From contig JADCJE010000094.1 in the NCBI GenBank assembly GCA_020247305.1, forward strand, positions 1 through 64,000: a stretch of DNA of 64,000 bases, read 5' to 3'. Under the pieces are notes generated by a model that worked only from the letters and a program-made list of their open reading frames with translations, made no database searches and was not told the DNA's origin. A program made the position numbers and the translations under genes. The DNA is from Phycisphaerales bacterium (GTDB lineage: Bacteria > Planctomycetota > UBA1135 > UBA2386). Positions within the stretch are counted from its first letter, which is position 1. Each line of letters begins with the position of its first letter. Of the stretch, positions 39,225 through 47,879 are shown piece after piece.

Positions 39225-40553
39225 ATGACCCTCCACGACCTCATCCGCGGCGCGGACCTGCCGACCCGCCGCCACTTCCTGTCGCGCATGGCCGGCTCGC
39301 TGCTCGGCGTCGGCGCCGCCGGCGCATTCGGCCCGCGCGCCCTCGCGCAGGCGCTCGCCCAGGACCCGCAGGGCCCCAAGACCGGCCCGCTGGTGCTCGG
39401 CCGCGCCACCGCCAAGCACGTGATCTACCTGTTCATGCGCGGCGGCATGAGCCACATCGACACCTTCGACCCCAAGCCCGGCAAGGAGACCGGCGGGCCG
39501 ACGGCGGCGATCCCGACGCGCGCCGACGGCGTGCTCGTCGGCCAGTACTTCCCCAAGCTCGCCGAGCAGATGGACAAGGTCTGCCTCGTCAGCTCGATGT
39601 CGAGCAAGCAGGGCGCGCACAGCCAGGCGCAGTACCTGATGCGCACGAGCTACGAGCAGCGCGGCACGATCCAGCACCCGAGCCTCGGCGCATGGTGCCA
39701 CCACCTCGCCGGCCGCCACAACCCGACGCTGCCCGGCCACGTCATCGTCGGCGGCGGCGCCGACGTCGCCGGCGCGGGCTTCTTCCCGCCGGAGTTCCAG
39801 CCGCTGCCGATCGGCAGCGCCGAGGACGGCCTGCAGAACGCCGCGCTGCCGAGCGGCGTCGACGAGGAGCGCTTCCAGCGCCGCCTGCAGCGGCTGGGCG
39901 AACTCGACGCGGCCTTCGCGCAGCGGCACCAGCAGCGCGGCGTGCAGGCCTACAGCAAGGCCTACCAGGAGGCAGTCGCGCTGATGCGCAGCAGCGACCT
40001 CGCCGCGTTCGACCTCGACCTGGAGTCCAAGGCGATGCAGGCGGCGTACGGCGAGACGCCGTTCGGCGCCGGCTGCCTGCTGGCCCGCCGCCTCGTCGAG
40101 CACGGCGTGCGCTACGTCGAGGTGATGAGCGACGGCTGGGACACGCACGCCGACAACTTCGACCGCCTCGGCGACCTGACACCGGCGATCGACCAGGGCC
40201 TCGCCGCGCTGCTCGCCGACCTCGACGCCCGCGGCCTGCTGCACAAGACGATGGTCGTGCTGGTCAGCGAGTTCGGCCGAACGCCCGACATCGACCAGGA
40301 CCAGGGCCGCAACCACTACCCGCAGGCCTTCACCGCGCTGCTCGCCGGCGGCGGCGTGCGCGGCGGCTGGCGCTACGGCGCGACCGACCCGGAGGGCCGG
40401 CAGGTGGTCACCGAGCCGACCTCGATCCAGGACCTCAACGCGACCATCGCGTACGCGTGCGGCCTGCCGGTCGATCACGTGCTGCACTCGCCGTCGGGCC
40501 GGCCGTTCAAGGTCGCCGACAAGGGCATCCCGGTCACGTCGTTGTTCGCCTGA
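39225..40553 (+). CDS. DUF1501 protein with Tat-type signal
   Basis: 442 residues. The twin-arginine leader is LPTRRHFLSRMAGSLLGVGA, indicating export in folded form. The DUF1501 (sulfatase-like alkaline-phosphatase fold) body shows VIYLFMRGGMSHIDTFDPKP, the GGGADVAGAGFFPPEF strand, EVMSDGWDTHADNFDRLGD and VVLVSEFGRTPDIDQDQGRN, with candidate metal ligands H, D and N. The usual activity is unknown. It is always seen beside DUF1549/DUF1553 proteins, as here (16 bp). The ATG at 39225 is the start because the Tat motif follows 15 residues later. Confidence 0.92.
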   Translation: MTLHDLIRGADLPTRRHFLSRMAGSLLGVGAAGAFGPRALAQALAQDPQGPKTGPLVLGRATAKHVIYLFMRGGMSHIDTFDPKPGKETGGPTAAIPTRADGVLVGQYFPKLAEQMDKVCLVSSMSSKQGAHSQAQYLMRTSYEQRGTIQHPSLGAWCHHLAGRHNPTLPGHVIVGGGADVAGAGFFPPEFQPLPIGSAEDGLQNAALPSGVDEERFQRRLQRLGELDAAFAQRHQQRGVQAYSKAYQEAVALMRSSDLAAFDLDLESKAMQAAYGETPFGAGCLLARRLVEHGVRYVEVMSDGWDTHADNFDRLGDLTPAIDQGLAALLADLDARGLLHKTMVVLVSEFGRTPDIDQDQGRNHYPQAFTALLAGGGVRGGWRYGATDPEGRQVVTEPTSIQDLNATIAYACGLPVDHVLHSPSGRPFKVADKGIPVTSLFA

Positions 40554-40613
40554 CCGCGTCTCCCTCCAACCCATTCCCCAACATCCGTTCCGCACCCTGC
40601 AACGACCCCAAGC

Positions 40614-41138
40614 ATGAACCGCTTCGCGCTCCTGTTCGCCTCCGCCCTGTCCTTCGCCGCCGCGGCCACAGCCCAGGGCAAGGACCCGAAGAAGGCCGCC
40701 GATCCGATCGACTTCGAGAAGCAGGTCTGGCCGATCCTGGAGAAGAACTGCCTCGAATGCCACAGCAAGGCCGCGCCCGGCCCCGACGGCAAGATGAAGA
40801 AGCCGAAGGGCGGCGTCGTGCTCGACAGCAAGGACGCGATCACGGGCGGCAAGAAGGGCAAACTGCTCGTCGTCAAGAAGTCCGGCGAGTCGCTGCTGTA
40901 CACGTCGATCTCGCTCGCCGCGGACCACGAGGACCGCATGCCGCCGGCCAAGAAGGGCGACCCGCTGCCGAAGGAGCAGCAGGACCTGATCAAGCAGTGG
41001 ATCGACGAAGGCGCGTCGTTCGGCACGTGGACGGCGAAGAAGGAAGGCGACAAGCCGGCCGAGAAGAAGGACGGCGAGAAGCCGGCCGAGGCGGGCGAGA
41101 AGAAGGGCGGCGACAAGAAGGAGAAGGGCGGCCTCTGA
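40614..41138 (+). CDS. Small planctomycete-type cytochrome c protein
   Basis: 174 residues. The signal peptide is MNRFALLFASALSFAAAATA. One c-type heme site, CLECH, lies in VWPILEKNCLECHSKAAPGP. A later MPP (DRMPPAKKGDPL) is a likely sixth-ligand Met region. The last ~45 residues are a Lys/Glu/Gly low-complexity tail. It resembles the cytochrome domain of PSD1-type planctomycete proteins and probably transfers electrons in the periplasm. It is a close paralogue of the next gene: both share VWPIL, ECH and KKPKGGVVLDSKD. Gap to DUF1501: 60 bp. Confidence 0.88.
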   Translation: MNRFALLFASALSFAAAATAQGKDPKKAADPIDFEKQVWPILEKNCLECHSKAAPGPDGKMKKPKGGVVLDSKDAITGGKKGKLLVVKKSGESLLYTSISLAADHEDRMPPAKKGDPLPKEQQDLIKQWIDEGASFGTWTAKKEGDKPAEKKDGEKPAEAGEKKGGDKKEKGGL

Positions 41139-41151
41139 GCCGCGCGATCTG

Positions 41152-42171
41152 ATGACCCTGCGCGCCCTCGCCGTCCTGCCGCTGTTCGCCGTCGCGCTGA
41201 CGGCGCAGGGCAAGGTCGACTTCCAAAAACAGGTCTGGCCGATCCTGCAGGCTCGCTGCGTCGAGTGCCACGCTGCGCCGCACACCGGCGCCGACGGCAA
41301 GCTGAAGAAGCCCAAGGGCGGCGTCGTGCTCGACAGCAAGGACGGCATGCTCGGCAGCGACGGCCTGATCGTCGCCAAGGACGCGGCCCGCAGTTCGCTG
41401 TACACCGTCGTCGCGCTGCCCGCCGACGACGAGGACCGCATGCCGCCGGCGAAGAAGGGCAAGCCGCTGTCCGACGAGCAGCAGGCCGTCATCAAGCAGT
41501 GGCTCGACGAGGGCGCGGCGTTCGGCGGCTGGACCGGCACGAAGGACAAGGAACCGGCGGGCGCGGCGGCGAGCGGCCCGACGACCGCCGCCAAGGCGAC
41601 GGGCAAGGCCAAGGCCCACCCCGCCGTTGCGCTGGCCGATGGACTCAAGCCGCTGCCGGCAGCGACGCTGGCGAAGTTCGCCGACGGACCGTTCACCGTG
41701 CACAGCCTCGGCGACGGCAGCCCGCTGCTCGCCGTCGGCTGCCGCGGCAACGCCGACACCGTCGACGACGCGGCGCTGGCGCTGCTCGCGCCGATCGCGA
41801 GCCACGTCGCCGAACTCGATCTCGCGCGCACGCGGGTCGGCGACGACGGCTGCAAGGCGATCGCGGCGATGCCGCGGCTCTACGACCTCGACCTGCGCCA
41901 GTCCCTGGTCGGCAACGCCGGCACGGCCGCGCTCGCCGCCTGCAAGGAACTGCGTTCGCTCAACCTGTTCGGCACCAAGGCAGGCGACTACGGCGTGACG
42001 GCGCTGAGCCAGCTGAAGAAGCTCGAACAGCTCTACCTGTGGCAGACCGAAGCCGGCGCCGCCGCCGTCGTGCGCGTGCGCGACAGCATCCCCGGCCTGC
42101 GCGTCGTCATGGGGCCGGAGTTCCCCGAGGCGATGGAGCCCGGGGCTGCGGGCGGGCGGCGGCGGCGCTGA
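41152..42171 (+). CDS. Cytochrome c domain fused to leucine-rich repeats
   Basis: 339 residues. The signal peptide is MTLRALAVLPLFAVALTA. A cytochrome domain with heme site CVECH (VWPILQARCVECHAAPHTG) and DRMPPAKKGKPL closely matches the preceding gene. After an Ala/Lys linker (about 130-160), four to five leucine-rich repeats follow (ELDLARTRVGDDGCKAIAAM, YDLDLRQSLVGNAGTAALAA, LRSLNLFGTKAGDYGVTALS). The LRR part probably binds a partner protein, possibly the DUF1549/DUF1501 proteins; that is inference. Gap to the paralogue is 13 bp, which suggests tandem duplication followed by LRR fusion. Confidence 0.88.
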   Translation: MTLRALAVLPLFAVALTAQGKVDFQKQVWPILQARCVECHAAPHTGADGKLKKPKGGVVLDSKDGMLGSDGLIVAKDAARSSLYTVVALPADDEDRMPPAKKGKPLSDEQQAVIKQWLDEGAAFGGWTGTKDKEPAGAAASGPTTAAKATGKAKAHPAVALADGLKPLPAATLAKFADGPFTVHSLGDGSPLLAVGCRGNADTVDDAALALLAPIASHVAELDLARTRVGDDGCKAIAAMPRLYDLDLRQSLVGNAGTAALAACKELRSLNLFGTKAGDYGVTALSQLKKLEQLYLWQTEAGAAAVVRVRDSIPGLRVVMGPEFPEAMEPGAAGGRRRR

Positions 42172-42262
42172 GCGAGGCGGACGCCGGCCGTGGCGTCGGC
42201 GTCCGGCGTCAGCAGCCAACCGTGGCGGTGACCGCGTTGCCGACGGCGACGCCGCCCGGGCG

Positions 42263-42424
42263 CTACCGCACCAACGCCTGCGCATGGATCGACCAGCCGG
42301 CGAGCAGCGGCAGGAACGGCGCCTGCACGGTGTGCTGGGCGGATCCGATCGGCGTGATCGCGAATGCCGTGAGGTCCAGCGACACCAGCTGCTGGCAGCC
42401 CGGCCAGCCGAACAGCCCGACGAG
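42263..42424 (-). pseudogene. C-terminal remnant of a secreted planctomycete protein
   Basis: A 53-codon open stretch ends in TAG at 42265-42263. It reads LVGLFGWPGCQQLVSLDLTA then a segment ending PLLAGWSIHAQALVR. This matches the C-terminal domain style of planctomycete secreted proteins (GxPGCxLxxxLD ... LxGxxxxxQAL); the intact gene at 44705-46711 has the equivalent GLPGCQLRANLD. An in-frame TGA lies just upstream and no start is present. The remnant begins where repeat copy 2 begins, so the 5' part of the gene was lost at the repeat boundary. Confidence 0.7.
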
Positions 42425-42600
42425 GCTGCATCACGTGACGCGCGCCGATCCGGCGCGTGGATTCGCGTCCGGGGCGAAGCCGACGACCGCAGGCGAATCG
42501 GCAGATTCGCCGAGCAGTGGATCCGCCGACGATGGGCGGCGAGTCCCCGGGCGCGAAGACGCGCGTCGGGCGGCGTGGCCTTTCGTGGCGCAGACTCCTA
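42421..42600 (+). repeat. Interspersed TIR repeat, copy 2
   Basis: Right end GTGGCGCAGACTCCTAG at about 42585-42601 is well preserved. The left end (GAGGCTGCATCACG) is eroded. The inner hairpin GGCGAATC-GGCA-GATTCGCC is perfect in this copy. It is flanked on the left by a gene remnant; on the right, its CTAG gives the TAG stop of the YVTN gene. Confidence 0.85.
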
Positions 42601-44571
42601 GAGCGCGCCGACCTGGACGCGCAGGGCCCCCGAGGTGGCGAGCCCGAGCATGTTCGGCGCCAGCAGCGAGCCGCCCTGCAACTCCAGCCGGACGCCGACG
42701 AGCACGACGCTCGGCGGCACCTGAAACGGCGTCGCCGCGATGTTGGCGGCGTCCTTGGGCGCCAGCAACAGCGCCTCGGCGGAGCTGTAGACCCAGCAGC
42801 CGGGCGCGCCGGCGGCGTCGAGCGGCACGGCGAGGGCCGTGAAGCCGATCGCGACGATGCCGAACGGGCTGGCGACGTTGGTCACTTCGACGACGGCGGC
42901 GTCGCCGACGCGCACGCGGTCCTCACCGGCGCGGAACCGGGCCGTCAGCACGCCGACGTTGCTGCCGCAGGCGACCCCGGCGGCGACGTACCCGCCGAGC
43001 AGCGGCCGGTGCACCACGCCCAGCGTCGGCACCGCGGCGTTGGCGGTGCCGCGCAGACCGACGATCTCGCTGCCGACCGGCGCGTCGAATGCCTGGAACG
43101 CGCCGACCTGCTGTCCGAAGACCTGCCGCTGGCCGCCGCGCGCCTGCAGCGCGAGGCCGCTCAGGCGCGCATTGGCGACGTCGTGCCAGACCTCGACGCG
43201 CGCGAGGTGGTCGCCGACCGGCACCGCAAACGTGCTCGGACTGGCCCCAGGTGTGCCGGCCCAGGCGGTCGCAGGCGTCGCCTCGCCGCTGCGCGCCGCG
43301 CACCGCAACCGCACGCCGTCGAGGCCCGTCGTCACGTTGAGTTCGACGGCCGCGACGCGCTGCGCCGCCGGCGCGCGCAGGTCGAACGGCGCGCCGACCG
43401 CGCTGCCGACGGTCGGCAGGCTGACGTCGCGCGAGTCGGTGAGGATCCCGATCGTGTAGGTCAGCTTGTTGGCCGTGTAGATGCGTTCGTTGATCGGGTT
43501 GTAGCAGATGTCGACCGGCTGCACCGGCGGCGCGCCGAGCGGGATCACCTGCAGCGTCGTGTCCGTGGCGGCGTCGACGACGGCGACCGAGTGGCTCCAC
43601 TCGTTGATCCAGTAGACCTTTTGGTTGTTGCTGCTGAAGCAGAACGCTGTCGGCTCGTCGCCCGCGGGCAAGGTGGCGACGACGGCGTTGGTCGCGCCGC
43701 CGATCACCGACACCGTGCACGCCGCCGGGGTGTTCGGACCCGGCGCGCCGACGTTCGCGCAGTAGACCTTGTTGCCGACAGGGTTGTGGAACAGGGCCGT
43801 CGGACCGTCGCCGACCGGCACGGTCGCCACCACGGCGTTCGTCACGCCGTCGACGACGGTCACCGTGTCGGAGCCGTAGTTCGAGCAGTAGACGCGGTTG
43901 TTCTGCGGGTTGAACAGGATGCCGCGCGGCACGTTGCCGACCGGCACCGTGGCGACGACCGTGTTCGTCGCGCCGGCGATCACCGACAGGCTCTGGCTGC
44001 CGGCGTTGGGCACGTAGACCTTGTTGCTCGTCGCGTTGTAGCAGAGCACCCGCGGCGTCGATCCGACCGCCACGGTGGCGACCACGGTGTCGGCGCCGCC
44101 GTCGAGAACCGTGACCGAGGCGCCGAACTCGTTGGCGCAGTAGACGCGGTCGTCCTGCGCGTTGTAGCAGAGGGCGCGCGGCCCGTCGCCGACCGGCACC
44201 ACCGCGACGATCTGGTCGGTGACCCCGTCGATCACGGTGACGCAGTCGGCGAAGTAGTTGGCGACGTAGACCTTGTTGCGCTGCGTGTTGAGGCAGAAGT
44301 CGCGCGGCCCGTCGGCGACCGTCGGCGACGCGATCACGGCGTTCGTCGCGCCGTTCAGGATGGTCACGCTCTGCACCGGCGGCTGGCCGACCTGCGGCGT
44401 GTTCGCCGTGTAGACCTTGTTGTTCAGCGGGTTGTAGAGCAGGTCGCGCGCGGAGGCCTGTGCCGGCAGCGGGACGGTGGCTTCCAAGGTCTGGGCGCTG
44501 GCGAAGGCGGCTGGGGCGACCACGGCGACGACGCAGGCGACGGACGGGACGCAGGCACACATGGTGGTCAT
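42598..44571 (-). CDS. Secreted YVTN-type beta-propeller protein
   Basis: 657 residues. A signal peptide (VACVVAVVAPAAFASAQ) is followed by seven to eight repeats of about 42 residues with the YVTN pattern (KVYVANYFADCVTVIDGVTD, RVYCSNYGSDTVTVVDGVTN, each followed by VAVVPVGDGPRALCYN-like spacers). This predicts a seven-bladed propeller over residues about 30-370. The C-terminal ~280 residues form beta-rich modules ending in the planctomycete-type GCWVYSSAEALLL segment. A surface binding or adhesion role is likely; none is proven. The TAG stop lies inside the terminal CTAG of repeat copy 2, so the final residues (about VGAL) may have been altered by insertion. Confidence 0.85.
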   Translation of the reverse strand: MTTMCACVPSVACVVAVVAPAAFASAQTLEATVPLPAQASARDLLYNPLNNKVYTANTPQVGQPPVQSVTILNGATNAVIASPTVADGPRDFCLNTQRNKVYVANYFADCVTVIDGVTDQIVAVVPVGDGPRALCYNAQDDRVYCANEFGASVTVLDGGADTVVATVAVGSTPRVLCYNATSNKVYVPNAGSQSLSVIAGATNTVVATVPVGNVPRGILFNPQNNRVYCSNYGSDTVTVVDGVTNAVVATVPVGDGPTALFHNPVGNKVYCANVGAPGPNTPAACTVSVIGGATNAVVATLPAGDEPTAFCFSSNNQKVYWINEWSHSVAVVDAATDTTLQVIPLGAPPVQPVDICYNPINERIYTANKLTYTIGILTDSRDVSLPTVGSAVGAPFDLRAPAAQRVAAVELNVTTGLDGVRLRCAARSGEATPATAWAGTPGASPSTFAVPVGDHLARVEVWHDVANARLSGLALQARGGQRQVFGQQVGAFQAFDAPVGSEIVGLRGTANAAVPTLGVVHRPLLGGYVAAGVACGSNVGVLTARFRAGEDRVRVGDAAVVEVTNVASPFGIVAIGFTALAVPLDAAGAPGCWVYSSAEALLLAPKDAANIAATPFQVPPSVVLVGVRLELQGGSLLAPNMLGLATSGALRVQVGAL

Positions 44572-44704
44572 GACGAGGCGCGGGCGATGGCGGGAGGGCG
44601 CGCGGGCGGCAAGCTGCCGCCAGCGACGGGCGCAGCAACGGACCGGGGGCGGCCGTGCCCACCGCCCGGCCTCTGGCGACGGACTGTGCGTCCGTCGCCG
44701 TTCA

Positions 44705-46711
44705 TCACAGGTTGCCGATGTTGCCGCGGATGCCGTTCGACGTGATGGTCTCGGCCAGCGAGGCGTTGCCGAGGCAGGCCGACTGCATGAACAGCTGGAA
44801 GTTGTTCAGGCTCGGCGACGGCGGGATCGTGAACGACCACGTCCGCGACGCGCCCGCGCTGAACCACACGTTGAGCACGTCGAGGTTGGCGCGCAGCTGG
44901 CAGCCCGGCAGGCCCAGCCCGAAGAAGCTCAGGTCGGGCAGGTTCGGGTCGGTCAGGCCGATGATGTCGGCGCCGAGCACCGTGGCTGCCGGGATGTTGC
45001 TCACCGTGAAGTTCCAGTTGGCGGGTGCAGCGCCCTGGACGGGACGGTTCGTCGCGGCCAACGAGAGCGGCAGCACGTCGGTCGCGCCGAGCGTGAACGG
45101 CAGCGAGCCCAGCAGCGTGCGGCTGCCCGGGTCGACGTTCGGGCCGGCCGGCGAGAAGCCGACGAGCCAACCGTTGCCGCCCGCAGAAATCACGCCGTAC
45201 GCGTACGTGACGTCACCTGTGCTGGTGACCTGCATCTGCAGCGTGTTGGCGTTGACGGCGGTCGCGGCGCCGCCGGGGACGTAGTCGTACACACCGTCCC
45301 ACGTGATCGTCAGCAGCGACGGCGTCTCCTCGACCTTCACCTGGCCGCTGCCAGGGTTGGCCGGGTTGAGGTCATGCCAGCCGACCGCGTACCAGTCCTG
45401 GCTGCCGGCGAGGAAGGTCGCGGCGGTCGGCAGCGTACCGGTGCCGTTGCCCACGGCCTTCGACACGAAGCCGTTCGAGCAGACGTTGACGGCCGTGCCC
45501 CAGCCGGGCGCCGTGAAGCCGTTGGCGAACGTGTACGTCGTCTGCGAGTCGTCGGTCAGCGCCAGGACCGTGGCGGTCGGGCCGACCGGCAGCAGCGCGC
45601 CGACGCCCGGGAGGACCACCGAACCGATCTGGGTCAGGGCGGTGCCGCCGAGGTTCATCTGGCCGGCGGCGAACAGCTGGTAGTACGAGGCGAACGAACT
45701 GCCGCAGCCCGCGCCGAGCGTCAGGTTCGTCGCGATCGTGCCAACCGGCGGCGACCACTCGTAGGTCAGGCCGTTGGGGATGACGTTTGCTGGCGCGACG
45801 TTGTTGAACAGCAGGCCCGACGTGTTTGCCGTGCCCGGGGCCGACAGGCTCCAGTCGTCGTTGACGCCCTTCGTGTTGGCCCGCACGTTGACGTTGGCCG
45901 GGAAGGCGTTGGTCGGGCCGCGAAGGCCGACCTGGTGCAGCGCCGTCGTGTTGACGACCGCAGCGCCCGGCGTGCAGTCGCCGTAGACGCACTGGATCTG
46001 GCCGTTCTCCTTCAGCCGGATCTGGAAGTTGAGCTTGGTGCCCGAAGTCGTCGCCAGCGTCGTGCCAAAGCGACGGAAGTTGCTCCACTGGATGACGAAC
46101 TCCTGGTTCGGCGACGTGCCGACGAGCTCGGTCCGGATGTCCGACCACGGGCCAAAGGCGGTGATCGCCGTGCCGACGCTGGTGGCCGTCGCGTTCGCGC
46201 TCATCGTGATCGTGTTGCCGGTGATCGACAGCACCGTCGCGCCCGTCGCGATGCCGGCGCCGGTGATCGCATCGCCGACCGCGATCGGACCGACGAGGTT
46301 GACGTTGGTGATCACGTTGCTGCCGAGCGTGCGGTCGCCCGAGGTGACGTAGCCGGCCTGCAGGTCACGGCCGCAGGCGGAGACGAAGCCGCCGACCACC
46401 GCCGTCGACGACAGGGGCGTGTACGTCGTGCCGGGCGACGTCCCGCCGAACGCGATGTGGCCGTTGGTCTGCACCTGGATCTGCGTGTACGTCGCGAGGT
46501 CGTAGGTGAACGCGAACGGCAACGTCACCGCGTAGGTCACGTCGTCCATCGTGTTCGTGGCCGACGAAGCCGAGACGATCGTGCCGCCGGTGATCGGCGC
46601 GTAGGCGCCGACGGACTGGTTGAAGGTGTAGAACGTGCCGACCTGCGCACTGGCGACGGTGGCGAGCGTGACGGTGGCCGCGACGGCGGCGAGGGAACTG
46701 CGGTGCTTCAT
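44705..46711 (-). CDS. Large secreted beta-rich protein
   Basis: 668 residues. The signal peptide is MKHRSSLAAVAATVTLATVA, cleaved near SAQ; the ATG at 46711 is chosen because it starts there. The mature protein is rich in Thr, Ala, Gly and Asn with few charges. Two related beta-sandwich modules are suggested by paired stretches (FAFTYDLATYTQIQVQTNGH and YTFANGFTAPGWGTAVNVCS). The C-terminus carries the planctomycete domain GLPGCQLRANLDVLNVWFSA and ends LAETITSNGIRGNIGNL. No enzyme motif seen. It is probably an extracellular or surface protein and a candidate type II secretion substrate (inference). Codon composition resembles its neighbours. Confidence 0.75.
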   Translation of the reverse strand: MKHRSSLAAVAATVTLATVASAQVGTFYTFNQSVGAYAPITGGTIVSASSATNTMDDVTYAVTLPFAFTYDLATYTQIQVQTNGHIAFGGTSPGTTYTPLSSTAVVGGFVSACGRDLQAGYVTSGDRTLGSNVITNVNLVGPIAVGDAITGAGIATGATVLSITGNTITMSANATATSVGTAITAFGPWSDIRTELVGTSPNQEFVIQWSNFRRFGTTLATTSGTKLNFQIRLKENGQIQCVYGDCTPGAAVVNTTALHQVGLRGPTNAFPANVNVRANTKGVNDDWSLSAPGTANTSGLLFNNVAPANVIPNGLTYEWSPPVGTIATNLTLGAGCGSSFASYYQLFAAGQMNLGGTALTQIGSVVLPGVGALLPVGPTATVLALTDDSQTTYTFANGFTAPGWGTAVNVCSNGFVSKAVGNGTGTLPTAATFLAGSQDWYAVGWHDLNPANPGSGQVKVEETPSLLTITWDGVYDYVPGGAATAVNANTLQMQVTSTGDVTYAYGVISAGGNGWLVGFSPAGPNVDPGSRTLLGSLPFTLGATDVLPLSLAATNRPVQGAAPANWNFTVSNIPAATVLGADIIGLTDPNLPDLSFFGLGLPGCQLRANLDVLNVWFSAGASRTWSFTIPPSPSLNNFQLFMQSACLGNASLAETITSNGIRGNIGNL

Positions 46712-47109
46712 GGTTGGTTGCGATGCAAACAATCTGGATGCGCGGCCGAGGGTCGACCGCGACCGCGCCGCTCACACCCGGGGGGATCGGTGCAAGCAAC
46801 GCATCCTAGATGATCGTTGGACGCACGGGAGACTACCCCGGTTCCGCGCTTCCGTCGGCATCATCCGCGCGCGGGCAAACCGCTGCGCAGCGATTTGCGG
46901 ATGTGCGTTATCAACAGCGCAGCCGGCGGTTCGGCGCATACAACCCATGTGGAGGCCGTCCCGCTGCCCAGCGGCCGCGGCGCGCCCACGCGGCGAGGAT
47001 GCGTGCGGGGTTCCGTCGCAACGCGCGCCGCCGTGTCGCTCACTTCCCGACGGCCGCACGCACGGCACATGCCATGGCGCCGCCGCCGTCGCGGACCGAC
47101 GATGCCACG
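46712..47109. other. 398-bp intergenic region between divergent genes
   Basis: No supportable gene. It must hold the promoters of the secreted-protein gene (minus) and the Dabb gene (plus). A small perfect inverted repeat, TTGCATCGCAA, lies near 46719-46730 on the minus-strand side. One 8-of-9 match to a DnaA box (TTATCAACA) is at 46908-46916, too little to call an origin. Confidence 0.5.
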
Positions 47110-47508
47110 ATGGTGCCGCACAACCTGCTTCTGGCTGCCCTCGCCTTGCTCATGACCACGCCATCCTGCCCACCCCCCGGTGTCGCCGCTCCCGGCCAAC
47201 TCGCCCACACCGTCTACTTCTGGCTGAAGCCCGATGTGCCGTCGGACACGGCCGCCGAGATGATCGCGTTCTACCGCGGCGAAGTGACGCCGCTGCCGGG
47301 CGTCGTCAGCGTGCTGGTCGGCGAAGCACGCCGCGTCGAGACCCCGCGCGCCGTGGTCGACGCGACCTACACGCTCGGCGTGACGACGGTGTTCGCGACG
47401 GCCGCCGACGAAGACGTCTGGCAGACGCACCCGGTGCACGAACGCTTCCTCGCCCGCTTCGGGCACTGCTTCGACAAGGTGCAGGTCTACGACACCGTGG
47501 CGCGGTGA
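47110..47508 (+). CDS. Dabb (stress-responsive alpha/beta barrel) domain protein
   Basis: 132 residues. A hydrophobic export signal (LLLAALALLMTTPSC) with a possible lipobox Cys is followed by a Dabb domain of about 100 residues: LAHTVYFWLKPDVPS, the middle YTLGVTTVFATAADEDVW, and the closing THPVHERFLARFGHCFDKVQ. Dabb proteins are ferredoxin-like dimers found in diverse enzymes and stress proteins; a specific function cannot be assigned. Exported or lipoprotein Dabb proteins are frequent in planctomycetes. The ATG at 47110 is preferred because the signal begins there; an ATG at 47074 is also in frame. Repeat copy 3 starts 9 bp after the stop. Confidence 0.8.
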   Translation: MVPHNLLLAALALLMTTPSCPPPGVAAPGQLAHTVYFWLKPDVPSDTAAEMIAFYRGEVTPLPGVVSVLVGEARRVETPRAVVDATYTLGVTTVFATAADEDVWQTHPVHERFLARFGHCFDKVQVYDTVAR

Positions 47509-47516
47509 ACGGGCAG

Positions 47517-47681
47517 GTAGGAGCCTGCGTCACGGCACGCGCGTCGATCCGACGCGCGGATTCGCGTCCGGGGCGAAGCGGACGACCGCAGGCGAATCGG
47601 CGGATTTGCCGAAGCTCGGCCGCGTGCCCCCGGCCGCGAAGGCGCGCGTCCGGCGGGGTGGCCTTTCGTGGCGCAGGCTCC
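47517..47681 (+). repeat. Interspersed TIR repeat, copy 3
   Basis: The left end TAGGAGCCTGCGTCAC (47518-47533) is the best-preserved left terminus in the window. The inner blocks GGATTCGCGTCCGGGGCGAA and GGCGAATC/GATTTGCC match the other copies. The right terminus CGTGGCGCAGGCTCC lacks the final TAG and leads into a tandem amplification of itself. Confidence 0.85.
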
Positions 47682-47746
47682 CCGTGGCGCAGGCTCCCTC
47701 GTGGCGCAGAGTCCTCGTGGCGCAGAGTCCTCGTGGCGCAGAGTCC
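47667..47746 (+). repeat. Five tandem copies of the repeat terminus
   Basis: The 15-mer CGTGGCGCAGRSTCC occurs at 47667-47681, 47683-47697, 47700-47714, 47716-47730 and 47732-47746 with 1-2 bp between units. The first two read GGCTCC, the last three GAGTCC. It lies 56 bp from the 3' end of tRNA-Pro. Confidence 0.9.
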
Positions 47747-47802
47747 GCGCCCACCATCGCCTCGACCGCAGCAACACGCCGCGGGAGACCGGGAAGGAAA
47801 AC

Positions 47803-47879
<77 letters not shown>

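Noticed and set aside
46908-46916. DnaA-box-like TTATCAACA
   Set aside because: A single 8-of-9 match without a cluster, AT-rich unwinding region or dnaA/dnaN nearby does not support an origin.
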